A stretch of DNA of 64,000 bases from Bacteroidetes bacterium CG2_30_33_31 (GTDB taxonomy: Bacteria; Bacteroidota; Bacteroidia; Bacteroidales; UBA1556): assembly GCA_001872625.1 (NCBI GenBank), contig MNXP01000076.1:20042-84041 (forward strand), in the 5' to 3' direction. Below are positions 37,901-45,743 of this stretch, in pieces. Numbering within the stretch: position 1 is the stretch's first letter; the number at the start of each line of letters is the position of its first letter. The translations under genes and the position numbers were made by a program. Under the pieces are notes generated by a model. The model saw only the letters and a list, made by a program, of their open reading frames with translations. It was not told the origin of the DNA and searched no databases.

Positions 37901-38546
37901 CAGTAAAGTCTCCATACATTGCAGGTGTTCCACCAGTGATAACGGATACCTGATCGATAGCCGACTGTGGAATGCTTGCTGAACCAATTACTCGGACCCC
38001 ATCGATATAAGTAGCAGTACCACCTGAACGACCGCCACGAATACCACCCATATTTCCATTTTCATCGGAGAAAACTCCACCAACAGTCACAGCCACAGAA
38101 GTTGCAGAACGACCAGCCATTTTGCTAATTTCTTCAGAAGTCATGGTGCCTCCAGTAGATGTTTGGTCTTTATCGATAAGAGGAACTTTATATTCTACTA
38201 CTTCAAAAGTATTTAAGGTAGTAGTTGTTGATTCTAAATCTACATCTAAAAACATAATTTTGTTGGCGTTTATAACTACGCCTCTAACCATAAGGTTTTT
38301 ATATCCCACAAAACTGGCTTTAATATCATATTTTCCTGGAGGAATAGGTTTGATATTGTAATTTCCGTCAAAGTCAGTTGTTGCTCCGTTGACAATTTTG
38401 CCTCCTAATTCAACTACTACATTTGCAAAAGGAATTGGCTCTTTTGTTTCTTTATCTATTACTTTCCCTTTTAAAGAGCCCGACTGGGCAAAGGTATAAA
38501 AGGAAAACATCATTACGATTGCTGATAATAGTAACTTTCGAATCAT
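34908..38546 (-). CDS. TonB-dependent outer-membrane receptor with carboxypeptidase-regulatory domain
   Basis: 1212 aa. Signal peptide 1-20. A CarboxypepD_reg-like domain (about 24-105, 'GSLKGKVIDKETKEPIPFANVVVELGGK') precedes the plug (about 140-225, 'GGIRGGRSGGTATYIDGVRVIGSASIP' and 'VITGGTPAMYGDFTGGIVNITTKG'). A long beta-barrel of about 980 residues ends in the aromatic 'RRIRLGLMFNF'. This is the SusC-like/OMP layout. There is no SusD-type lipoprotein beside it, so the partner may be the secreted 1339-aa protein. It is first in the operon; the ligand is unknown. Confidence 0.9.
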   Translation of the reverse strand: MIRKLLLSAIVMMFSFYTFAQSGSLKGKVIDKETKEPIPFANVVVELGGKIVNGATTDFDGNYNIKPIPPGKYDIKASFVGYKNLMVRGVVINANKIMFLDVDLESTTTTLNTFEVVEYKVPLIDKDQTSTGGTMTSEEISKMAGRSATSVAVTVGGVFSDENGNMGGIRGGRSGGTATYIDGVRVIGSASIPQSAIDQVSVITGGTPAMYGDFTGGIVNITTKGPSRDFSAGFEGITSELLDGYGYSLLGFNIQGPLIKGKDTTKNTSLLGFFISGEGSYNRDGNPASIGTYKVNDQTLGMLRSNPVRPSGTGFGSYPNSEFIHMSDLENVHTRINSDAVGVNISGKLDVRTTDYTNLTFGGSVNYNSGKNWNLANTLYNYENNGIYNNLTWRVYGKFTQRFPTAKDSRSLIKNVYYSIQADYSKFNQTTQNAYLGDNLFGYGYVGKFKTYSINSYELGSDTVLGYTNVMIHNGFRDTLFDFERSEINPNLSNYTDQYYNLYDLNSGFYRNLLTVQSGGALLNGQLPASVYGLWANTGTPYNGYSKVDNSRIGFNASGSADIGDHAIQFGIQYEQRVENAYSVNPAGLWTLMRGLVNRHITQLDLANPIPVYDATGIFQDTINYNRLFDANTQAYFDKNLRSKLGYDVNGTDWIDLDSYDPKTFSVDMFSADELLNSGNSYVSYYGYDHTGKKLTGKPSFEDFFTKQDANGNFTRTVGAYEPIYMAGYLQDQFAFKDLIFTIGLRMDRFDANQKVLKDPYLLSEAKTVKEVSNLGSHPSNMGDNYVVYVNDLFNPSAIVGYRNGLTWYNAQGAEISDPTVLETSNGIAPYLVDPNKEGLSSAAFVDYNPQTTFMPRISFSFPISDEALFFAHYDVLTSRPTSGNRLDPISYFFINQIGNTLINNPNLKPERTTDYELGFQQKLTNSSSLKFSAYYREFRDQIQAFRYTDAYPIHYLSYNNIDFGTAKGLTVAYDLRKTKNLWLKLTYTLQYANATGSSATSGLNLVSSGQPNLRNLSPISQDRNHSTSLILDYRYGRGKKYDGPTITKRIKGTETVKVIRLFENTGVNLTLNGGSGLPYSRQSNVTSAILGGGSAVLEGSINGSRLPWQFRADMRIDRDFYLKRKVAAKNPHYLNVYLLVLNVLNTQNIMDVYRYTGNPNDDGYLTAAEYQAQIMSNVDPQSFSDLYSVRVNDPYNYSVPRRIRLGLMFNF

Positions 38547-38589
38547 ACTTGTATTTTTAATGTTATTTATTTCCCATGCTAAAAGTCGC

Positions 38590-38617
38590 CAAAGTTAAAA
38601 AAAAACCACAATGGCAA
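38590..38617 (-). promoter_or_regulatory. Promoter of the TonB receptor/secreted protein/PorV operon
   Basis: On the minus strand TTG (complement of 38615-38617) lies 17 bases before TAACTTTG (complement of 38590-38597). It is 43 bases upstream of the receptor ATG. Confidence 0.5.
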
Positions 38618-38651
38618 TACAAAAATTGAAAAGATTGAATATTTAGAATCA

Positions 38652-39134
38652 TTAAGCATAAGGTCTATTTAGAATGGCGCTATAAATAATGGCTTTTTCG
38701 AAGTCAAAATCCTCAGCAATATTTTTATCGTCGTTGGCATGAAGCGCTAAATACTTTAATTTTTTTTCTTCATTGCGGGCGTGATTACCTAAAACATATT
38801 CGTCCTCAACACTATGCAATGAATTATCTGTTTTAGGATTATAATAATCTATGGGCTCGCTTTGAGGTATTATTTCTTCTACTTTTGAATAATCGTCTTC
38901 AACAGTGTTAAAGGCAGATTCCTGAAAATCAGCAAATGGAGATTTTTTTTGTACCGTTGGCTCAAAAAACTGACTTAATATTTCCTCGAAATTTTGCTGT
39001 GGCTCTGAGGTAACTTCATCAGCTTCTATGGTTTCATTTTTTTTCAACTGCTTGCGCAAATTTTCTTGGTTTTTGTTATACATCTTAAATCCAAGCCAAA
39101 TAATTCCTATCAGTATGGGTAAAAATTCTTTCAT
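38652..39134 (-). CDS. Single-pass membrane protein with acidic tail, unknown function
   Basis: 160 aa from the ATG at 39134. The frame runs back to 39179, but 'MKEFLPILIGIIWLGFKMY' gives a clean N-terminal anchor. After the helix (about 4-19) comes a basic stretch and then a long acidic, probably disordered cytoplasmic region (Glu/Asp/Gln/Ser-rich, about 35-130). The C-terminus 'DFDFEKAIIYSAILNRPYA' resembles a short conserved motif at the end of many Bacteroidota proteins of this type. It sits between the TonB operon and the LytTR regulator. The function is unknown. Confidence 0.6.
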   Translation of the reverse strand: MKEFLPILIGIIWLGFKMYNKNQENLRKQLKKNETIEADEVTSEPQQNFEEILSQFFEPTVQKKSPFADFQESAFNTVEDDYSKVEEIIPQSEPIDYYNPKTDNSLHSVEDEYVLGNHARNEEKKLKYLALHANDDKNIAEDFDFEKAIIYSAILNRPYA

Positions 39135-39284
39135 CTTTATGTAATTTATTGTTATTTGCCTATTCATAGCAAAGTTCAAAAGTACAAATTAATTTCTTAG
39201 ATCTGAAATATTATATCAGCCATCGGGCATAAAAAATCAGATTAAGGAATTTTAAAGCTTGCAACCGACAATATTTTCTTTTTT

Positions 39285-40046
39285 TTACAACATTCCGAGG
39301 GCTTCCATAAGCACTTCTCTTTTTCTTCGCGACACAGGAATCTGCTCGCCATTGGTCATGATAAGATAGCCTCCACCAGATTTTACATAGGTTTTTATAT
39401 AATCTACGTTAGCTAAATGTGTTTTATGAACTCTTACAAAAGTATGGTTCGAGAGCATTTTGTCAACTTCTTTAAGAGTTTTGGATATCATGATAAGCTT
39501 GCGCCCTTCAACAAAAATTCTTGTATAGTAGTCATCGGCTTCGCAGCGGATTATCTTTTTTATTTCTATTATGTGCATTCCTTCAGCAGTGGAAAACACT
39601 ATCTTTTGCATAGATTCGGGATTAAAATTGTTGTTAACCAGCACATTGAGTTGCTTTACTTGGCTTATGTTAGAAGTATTTATAGCGTTTTCGGCTTTGT
39701 TAACTGCAGTTTGAAGCTCCTCAATATCAATAGGTTTTAAAAGATAATCTAAGGCAGAATATTTTATAGCTTTTATTGCAAATTGGTCGTAAGCGGTAGT
39801 AAAAATTATTTGGAAATCTTTTAATTCAATTTGCTTAAGTAGGTCGAAACCAGTGCCATCATTCATTTTAATATCCAGAAAAATTAAATTTGGTGATAGG
39901 TTTTTAATCAATTCCACACCAGAACTTACGCCGCCAGCCTCGCCTATAATGTTTAAATCGCAATAGCGATTCAACATTGTCTTTAAAGTTCTACGCGAAT
40001 TAGGTTCGTCATCAATAATTACTGCTCTCAGAATATTTTCTTCCAT
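39285..40046 (-). CDS. LytTR-family response regulator
   Basis: 253 aa. Receiver domain 1-120 with acidic pocket 'IIDDE' and phospho-acceptor Asp58 ('LIFLDIKMNDG'), Thr in 'FTTAYD' and Lys in 'LLKPID'. The LytTR DNA-binding domain covers about 150-250 ('IIRCEADDYYTRIFVEGRK', 'FVRVHKTHLANVDYIKTY', 'GGYLIMTNGEQIPVSRRKR'). It follows the sensor kinase by 25 bases and is its obvious partner. Confidence 0.93.
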   Translation of the reverse strand: MEENILRAVIIDDEPNSRRTLKTMLNRYCDLNIIGEAGGVSSGVELIKNLSPNLIFLDIKMNDGTGFDLLKQIELKDFQIIFTTAYDQFAIKAIKYSALDYLLKPIDIEELQTAVNKAENAINTSNISQVKQLNVLVNNNFNPESMQKIVFSTAEGMHIIEIKKIIRCEADDYYTRIFVEGRKLIMISKTLKEVDKMLSNHTFVRVHKTHLANVDYIKTYVKSGGGYLIMTNGEQIPVSRRKREVLMEALGML

Positions 40047-40071
40047 GATTTTATAGCTTTATATTAAAATT

Positions 40072-43000
40072 CTAATCATCATCAATATTAGTAAATTGTA
40101 TCAAGATTTCAACCTTTGTGCCCAAAGAGTTATTTTGCTCATCTTTCAAATCTGTAACTTTCAAGCTCGATTTATCAGAAAACTGAGTGTTGATAAGCTC
40201 CAAACGTTTTTGAGTTATTAAAATTCCACTAGGTCGATGCAATTTATCTTGCTGATTTTCCTGATAATAATTTCTTCCAACGCCATTGTCTTCAATATTC
40301 ACTTTGATAAAATTTTTTTCCTGAGAGATTGAAATCTGAAGTTTGCCTCTTCTCTCTTTCAAAGGCAGGAGCCCATGAATCACAGCGTTTTCAACAAAAG
40401 GTTGAATTATCATTGGCGGAATTCCTATAAATTCTTTTTCTATGTTTTCATCAACATTTATCACAAAATCGAAACCTTCTTGATGTCTCAAATTTTCCAA
40501 TTCGAGATAAGATTGCAAAAGATATATTTCGCTCTCCAAAGAAATATTACTTTCTCTTGAATTAATCAACAAAAGTCGCATTAATTTAGAAAATTTCGAC
40601 AAATAAGAAATTGATTTGTCAACATCATTTTGCAAAATAAAACTTTGGATAGAATTGAGAGTATTGAAAATAAAATGAGGATTCATTTGAAGCTTAAGCG
40701 TTTGACTTTCAAGTTCTAAGAGTTGTTTTTCTGATTCATGTTCAAAGTTTATTCTTTTTATCCTATTGCGAATAAGCATAAATAAAATTGCTGCAATAAC
40801 AAGAAGTGCGGCGATTTTTAACCACAAAAGATTATACCAAGCATCCTTAATAATGATTTTATATTTACTGTCGCTGGTCCAAACTCCCAAAGAATTAAGT
40901 CCTTTCACCTGCAAAGTGTAAGTGCCTGGAGGTAACTTATAAAAATTTATTAAAGGGTCATCTGAGTTAGCGGTTTTCCATTCGTTGTTCACTCCTTCAA
41001 GTTTATATTGATAAATATCTTTGTTTGGATTTTTATAATCGAGAAGTGAGAATCTTATAGAAAAGGAGTTTTGATTATAATTCAGGCGAATAGTTTCCTT
41101 GGGCAAAACATAATAAATTGTTGTACCATTATTTACAGAAAATTCGGAAATTAGCATTTTTAAATTGTTAGATGCTATCTGTATATCTTTAGGTTTCAAC
41201 ACATTAAAACCAAACATTCCTCCAAAATAAATATTGCCAAAATTATCTTTTAAGGCAGCGCCAAAATTAAATTCGTTGCTCTGAAGCCCATCGCTAACGG
41301 TGTAATTTGTGAAGACTTTATTTTTAAGGTTGAAAGATGAAATACCACAATTTGTGCTTAGCCAAAGATTTCCAAAATTGTCGTCAATTATATCATAAAC
41401 AATATTATTGGATAAGCCCTCTTTGGTTGTAAAGCTTGTTATCTCGTTGGTTTTATGGTTTATATAATTTAGTCCACCGCCGATAGTGCCTATCCAATAA
41501 TCCATTGAATTATCTTGATAAATGGCAAATATTTTATTCGTATTCAAGCTTTTTTTATTCGCAGAATGGTGTTTATATATTATAGATTTATAAGTTTTAG
41601 TGTCAAATTTATTCAATCCATCAAAAGTTGAAAGCCATAAAAAACCTTGCTTATCGAAATATACATTGTAAATCACATTGTTGCTTATGGAAGTGGAATC
41701 CATAGGATTATGTTTGAAAACGATGGTTTTTCCTGAGGTAAGATTTGTCATTTGAAGCCCGTTATGCGTAGCCATCCAAAGGTTTTTGTGTTTATCCTCT
41801 ACAATTTTCCACACAGTAGCATCCGCCACAAAATGTGAATTTTTGGCTTCGGGCAGATAAACCTCTATGCGGCCATTTTCGGGAAAATATTTATTTAGAC
41901 CTTGCTGAAAAGTTCCTATCCAAAAATGTCCCTCTGAATCTTTGAATATCGAGCGTATATTGTTGGACGAAAAACGGTAGCCAATTTTGCCTCTGCTTGT
42001 CAAATGAGTCATTTTATGGCTTGTTTTATTGTATATATCTATGCCTTTTTGTGTTCCTATCCATAATTTGTCGCCATCATTGTAGAAAGACCAAATCTGG
42101 TTGTCGCTTAAGCCATTGCCTTTGTTAGATTTTTGAAATCCCTCAAAAATATTCTTGTCGGATACGAGTTTAAAAATTCCACTCCAAGCGGAACCCAGCC
42201 ACACTGTTCCATCGCGGCTTTTTAACAAAGAATAATAATATAATTCTTCACGAATTTCTTCGGTGAGTCTGTTTCCATTGAGGTTTTCAGCTTTTAGTTT
42301 CTCTACAGAATATTTGCTTTTAGCAATATTTCTTAATAAGAAAACCCCTTTTCCAGATGTTGCCAGCCAAATCAAACTGTCAGAAGCTTTAATCATGGCC
42401 ATTATTAAATCTGGATTATATGGTAGTGAATTTTTGTCGAGCTTTATCACTTTGTTTATCATTTTATTGATATCGAGCCTATTAAGTCCATTTTCTGTAC
42501 CGATGAGAATTTTACTTTCATCAATTTTCAGTAATGATAATATTGAATTTGAAGAAATTGTTGGTGTGCGAATGACCTTAATAATTTGAAATGTATTTAT
42601 GTCAATAATCACCAAACCATCGTTGGTGCCAAGCAAAAGCTGATTCGCAGAAAATTTCACTATCGACCTAATTTCCTTGTCGGCAATGTATTTGGTGTTG
42701 ACAAAAGTTTTCGGGACAAAAAAGCTGTCTTTATTATTTAATTTTAATACCAGTCCTTTATGCGTTCCAATCCACAAATATTTGCTGCTGGAGTGTAGTG
42801 AATAAATGGTGTCGCTATGATTTTTATAAAATGGTTTTGCAATTTCATTGAAGGATTTTATAGCGAAAGTTCTGGTATTTAGTTTGTTGAGGCCACTTTC
42901 TGTAGCAATCCATAAAAATCCGTTTTTATCTTCAGCAAGAGCGTTTATTACAGCATTGCTAATAGATTTTGTGGGATTGTTGATATCAGGGAGAAATATT

Positions 43001-43224
43001 TTGAAGTTAAGGCCATCAAATCTGTTTAGTCCCGACCAAGTACCAATCCATATAAATCCTTTGGAATCTTGAAAAATATTGCGCACAGTATTCTGAGAGA
43101 GTCCTTTTTCCACCCTGCTTATTTCAGTGGTAATCTTCTCGTATTTGAAGTTATTTTCTTGATTATAAGCATATTTTGAAAAAAGCAAGCCAAAAATAAA
43201 AGCCAAAAATATTTTATTAATCAT
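40072..43224 (-). CDS. LytS-type sensor histidine kinase with two-component regulator propeller
   Basis: About 1050 aa from the ATG at 43224 (frame open to 43263); this start gives a good signal peptide 'MINKIFLAFIFGLLFSKYAYN'. Periplasmic part: many Reg_prop blades with the hallmark 'GxIWIGTWxGLNRFD' (for example 'GFIWIGTWSGLNRFDGLNF' and 'GHFWIGTFQQGLNKY'), forming paired beta-propellers, then a Y_Y_Y domain ('IYQYKLEGVNNEWKTANSDDPLINFYKLPPGTYTLQVKG'). After one transmembrane helix comes a His_kinase domain with phospho-acceptor His in 'MNPHFIFNTLNS' (~850) and the ATPase N-box 'PFVENAVIHGL' with 'EDNGVGR'. The ligand is probably a glycan or envelope cue, by analogy. Confidence 0.93.
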   Translation of the reverse strand: MINKIFLAFIFGLLFSKYAYNQENNFKYEKITTEISRVEKGLSQNTVRNIFQDSKGFIWIGTWSGLNRFDGLNFKIFLPDINNPTKSISNAVINALAEDKNGFLWIATESGLNKLNTRTFAIKSFNEIAKPFYKNHSDTIYSLHSSSKYLWIGTHKGLVLKLNNKDSFFVPKTFVNTKYIADKEIRSIVKFSANQLLLGTNDGLVIIDINTFQIIKVIRTPTISSNSILSLLKIDESKILIGTENGLNRLDINKMINKVIKLDKNSLPYNPDLIMAMIKASDSLIWLATSGKGVFLLRNIAKSKYSVEKLKAENLNGNRLTEEIREELYYYSLLKSRDGTVWLGSAWSGIFKLVSDKNIFEGFQKSNKGNGLSDNQIWSFYNDGDKLWIGTQKGIDIYNKTSHKMTHLTSRGKIGYRFSSNNIRSIFKDSEGHFWIGTFQQGLNKYFPENGRIEVYLPEAKNSHFVADATVWKIVEDKHKNLWMATHNGLQMTNLTSGKTIVFKHNPMDSTSISNNVIYNVYFDKQGFLWLSTFDGLNKFDTKTYKSIIYKHHSANKKSLNTNKIFAIYQDNSMDYWIGTIGGGLNYINHKTNEITSFTTKEGLSNNIVYDIIDDNFGNLWLSTNCGISSFNLKNKVFTNYTVSDGLQSNEFNFGAALKDNFGNIYFGGMFGFNVLKPKDIQIASNNLKMLISEFSVNNGTTIYYVLPKETIRLNYNQNSFSIRFSLLDYKNPNKDIYQYKLEGVNNEWKTANSDDPLINFYKLPPGTYTLQVKGLNSLGVWTSDSKYKIIIKDAWYNLLWLKIAALLVIAAILFMLIRNRIKRINFEHESEKQLLELESQTLKLQMNPHFIFNTLNSIQSFILQNDVDKSISYLSKFSKLMRLLLINSRESNISLESEIYLLQSYLELENLRHQEGFDFVINVDENIEKEFIGIPPMIIQPFVENAVIHGLLPLKERRGKLQISISQEKNFIKVNIEDNGVGRNYYQENQQDKLHRPSGILITQKRLELINTQFSDKSSLKVTDLKDEQNNSLGTKVEILIQFTNIDDD

Positions 43225-43268
43225 ATCCTTTTCAGAATGTTTTGCCACATGAATTTTTCTCATGAAAT

Positions 43269-43442
43269 TTATTTGTAGCCTTTTTGAATTTCTGCCCTTT
43301 TCTTTTTAGCAATGCCACTTCTTTTTTTCTGCATTTCTTTTTTCTCTCTTTTAGGGTTTAGAATTGATGCACAATCGGTGAAGCCAAGAGTTAAAGCTAC
43401 AATCAAAAATACTGCTAATAATTTTGAATAGAATGTTCTCAT
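43269..43442 (-). CDS. Very small basic lipoprotein (57 aa)
   Basis: Read directly on the minus strand, ATG at 43442 to TAA at 43269. The signal peptide 'KLLAVFLIVALTLGFTDC' ends at a lipobox-like Cys24, so a mature lipopeptide of about 34 residues is predicted. It is extremely rich in Lys/Arg ('PKREKKEMQKKRSGIAKKKRAEIQKGYK'). It lies between the sensor kinase and a similar 110-aa basic lipoprotein on the same strand. A TAnnTTTG-type box (TATTTTTG, complement of 43468-43475) lies upstream. The function is unknown. Confidence 0.6.
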   Translation of the reverse strand: MRTFYSKLLAVFLIVALTLGFTDCASILNPKREKKEMQKKRSGIAKKKRAEIQKGYK

Positions 43443-43504
43443 AATTAATGCTTTGAAATCAATCTTTCAAAAATAGCAAATAAATAGTATGTATTAAAAA
43501 AAAA

Positions 43505-43837
43505 TTATTCGCGATTTTTTCTTTGAGGAGCATTTTGTGTTTTCTTGCCACCTTTAAACCATCGCTTGAGGAAAAATTCGCGCTTATGACTGTTGTATTG
43601 CTGAGCTTGTTTGTATTTACGTTTCATTATTTTACGCGTATTTTTATCTTGAATAGAAGCCTGTCTTTTCACTGCTTCTTCATATTTCTTGGCATTTTCG
43701 ACATCTTTTTCTCTTTGCTTTTGGCGCAATGCCCTTAAATCTTGTTTTTCTTTATGTATTACTTGCCATTTTTTACAGCCATTTCCAAAGGGAATAAATG
43801 CGATAAGGACAAAAATAATTATTCTTGATATCTTCAT
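43505..43837 (-). CDS. Small basic lipoprotein (110 aa)
   Basis: Signal peptide ending 'IPFGNGC' (Cys21). The mature 90 residues are almost entirely a charged helix/coil rich in Lys, Arg, Gln and Glu ('EKQDLRALRQKQREKDVENAKKYEEAVKRQ', about 30-60) with a basic C-terminus ('LKRWFKGGKKTQNAPQRKNRE'). The build resembles the 57-aa lipoprotein 62 bases downstream, although they are not obviously homologous. It may bind an acidic envelope polymer. No family is recognised. Confidence 0.65.
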   Translation of the reverse strand: MKISRIIIFVLIAFIPFGNGCKKWQVIHKEKQDLRALRQKQREKDVENAKKYEEAVKRQASIQDKNTRKIMKRKYKQAQQYNSHKREFFLKRWFKGGKKTQNAPQRKNRE

Positions 43838-43878
43838 GAAATGTAAATATTTGCTCTTTTAACGAAATCTTTCATCAA

Positions 43879-45063
43879 TTATTTCTTTTTTGAAATATCT
43901 TGATAAGATATATTGGCATTTGGAAACCAGTCTTTTAAGTTTTTCTTTATATCTTTATTAAGAGTCGATTTTGGCAGTTTCAAAATTTTCAAATCTTTTA
44001 AATCTTTAAAATCTTCAGGGATATAGGTAAGAGGATTATTATAAAGATACAGTTCTTCAAGGCTTTGCAGTCCACCTATACCTTCTGGCAAAGAAGTGAT
44101 GGCATTATTGCGTAGATTGAGGACTTCCAATTTGAAGAGTTTTTTTATAGAAGCATCCATTTTGCTAATACTATTATCTTGAGCATAAATTTCGCGCAAA
44201 TTGCTCAAATCACCCATTGCTGCTGGAATCTCTGTCAATGCGCAATTGGAAATATCCAAAACTTCGAGGCGAAAAAGTGGCTTTAAAACTTCTGCAACTT
44301 GGTTAAGGTTTAGCTTCGGATTTTCACTTAAATCAACGGTGTTTAATAAATCCAATTTACCAAAAGATGCTGGGAGCTCGCGCAGATTATTATTGGCAAG
44401 TATTAGCACTTCGAGATTGTTGGTTTGTGCCAGATAACTGAAAGAGGTATCCCATTCCATATTAGGATTTCCGCTTAAATCAAGTTGCTTAAGTTCTTGA
44501 ATATTCGATAATTGCCAAGGAATAGTATCGAAACTACAATAGCTTAAATCCAAACTTCTAAGGCTACGAATTTTGGAAAGAGGGTGAAAAATATTTTTCC
44601 AATTCAAATCTTTGTCGCCGCTTAAACTCAGAATTTGTAGATTTTCCATCTTGCTGATAGCGGTTGGCAAATCTGTAATCATATTATATCCTATATAAAG
44701 TTCTTCGAGAGTTGTCAACTGAACAAATTCTTCTGGAATGCTTTTGATATAATTGCTGTCTAAGGCAAGTACTTGAAGGTTTTTAAGTTTATAAATTTCG
44801 GGGTTTAAATTTATTAGATGGTTGTTGGATAGTAGTAATACTTGCAACTTTCTCATTCTGCTTATGTTTTTTGGCAAAGCAGTGAGGTTTTGTCCCGAGA
44901 GGTCAAGAATGTAAACCTCGGAAGTGTTTTTCAAAGCGTCTTCAAAATTGGTATAGACATACATTTCATTAAGTTCTTCGCTTGAAATAGGGTTTTGAGC
45001 ATAAGAAAAACTTAAGATAAATAAGGAGAATAATAAGACTAAAATGCTGCGATTATGTATCAT
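43879..45063 (-). CDS. Secreted leucine-rich-repeat protein
   Basis: 394 aa. Signal peptide 1-22 ('LSFSYAQ'). From about residue 48 nearly the whole protein is LRRs of the 22-24-residue bacterial type (for example 'LSGQNLTALPKNISRMRKLQVLLL', 'LRNNAITSLPEGIGGLQSLEELYL'), about 13-14 turns, some irregular with longer 'LSKIRSLRSLDLS' forms. It ends with a short basic tail and no T9SS domain or membrane anchor, so it is probably periplasmic. LRRs suggest protein-protein or glycan binding; the partner is unknown. Confidence 0.85.
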   Translation of the reverse strand: MIHNRSILVLLFSLFILSFSYAQNPISSEELNEMYVYTNFEDALKNTSEVYILDLSGQNLTALPKNISRMRKLQVLLLSNNHLINLNPEIYKLKNLQVLALDSNYIKSIPEEFVQLTTLEELYIGYNMITDLPTAISKMENLQILSLSGDKDLNWKNIFHPLSKIRSLRSLDLSYCSFDTIPWQLSNIQELKQLDLSGNPNMEWDTSFSYLAQTNNLEVLILANNNLRELPASFGKLDLLNTVDLSENPKLNLNQVAEVLKPLFRLEVLDISNCALTEIPAAMGDLSNLREIYAQDNSISKMDASIKKLFKLEVLNLRNNAITSLPEGIGGLQSLEELYLYNNPLTYIPEDFKDLKDLKILKLPKSTLNKDIKKNLKDWFPNANISYQDISKKK

Positions 45064-45085
45064 AATATGTGCTTTAAAATTGCGT

Positions 45086-45117
45086 CAAATTTACACAAAA
45101 TTATTATTGATAGACAA
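45086..45117 (-). promoter_or_regulatory. Promoter of the LRR protein gene
   Basis: On the minus strand TTG (complement of 45115-45117) lies 21 bases before TAAATTTG (complement of 45086-45093), about 23 bases before the ATG at 45063. Confidence 0.55.
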
Positions 45118-45497
45118 TCAAAATTGTAAATCAAATTCAATTCTAGACTTTTCCATATATTAATTTGTTGCTATTGAAATATGATTTTGCACTTTGCTTT
45201 CTCAAAAAAGAAGTTTTGCAAAGGAAGTAGCTTAGAACTTTCGGTAAAATATTTTTTAAAACCCTTTGCATTAATTATTTCTATAAAATTGGACTTTACT
45301 ATTTATTGTAATATTTGTCTTGAAAATAATTACAAATCTGCTTAAAACCAAAAAATAGATAAAACCGACAAAACCTGCCCTGAGCGCAGTCGAAGGGAAC
45401 TTTTAAAAACGGTTATAGCCTTAAAAACCAGAGAATTAAATAAATTAAAAAACTCAAACTAAATACGAAATAACCTATATATGGTGGATATACATTC

Positions 45498-45706
45498 GTT
45501 GAACTAAATCCTCAGCACTGCCGTTAATCTATGGATTTTCAAAGCATAAAGGTTCTTTGGCGAACCCAAAAAAATCGATATCCGCATTTAACTAAAAAAC
45601 ATGCATTCGTTAGAATTGATTTAATTTCTATTTTTGCAGGGCATCCCGTACAGTTGTCGGGAGCAATAAAACTAGAGTTTTAGGGAGTTATTAGACGGGC
45701 TGACGT
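45498..45706 (+). repeat. Long imperfect direct repeat, copy 1
   Basis: About 209 bp from GTTGAACTAAAT to TTAGACGGGCTGACGT. It shares long blocks with copy 2, including the block around CGAACCCAAAAAAATCGATA and GCATTCGTTAGAAT. It contains the stem-loop TCCCG-t-ACA/TGT-CGGGA (45644-45662) and a second palindrome AAAACTAGAGTTTT. Confidence 0.8.
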
Positions 45707-45743
45707 TGTGTGCCTTTGAAAAGAAAAAACTAAACTGATAAAA

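Larger units (their letters stand above)
45064..45743. other. Intergenic region with repeats upstream of the YitT gene
   Basis: 680 bases without a convincing gene. It contains the LRR-gene promoter (45086-45117, minus), a GC-richer palindrome-like element CCCTGAGCGCAGTCGAAGG (from 45378) of a kind I recall as dispersed in Bacteroidota-type genomes, and copy 1 (45498-45706) of a long direct repeat whose copy 2 lies after the YitT gene. The sharp change from AT-rich flank to these elements suggests an insertion boundary near 45.37 kb. Confidence 0.6.
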
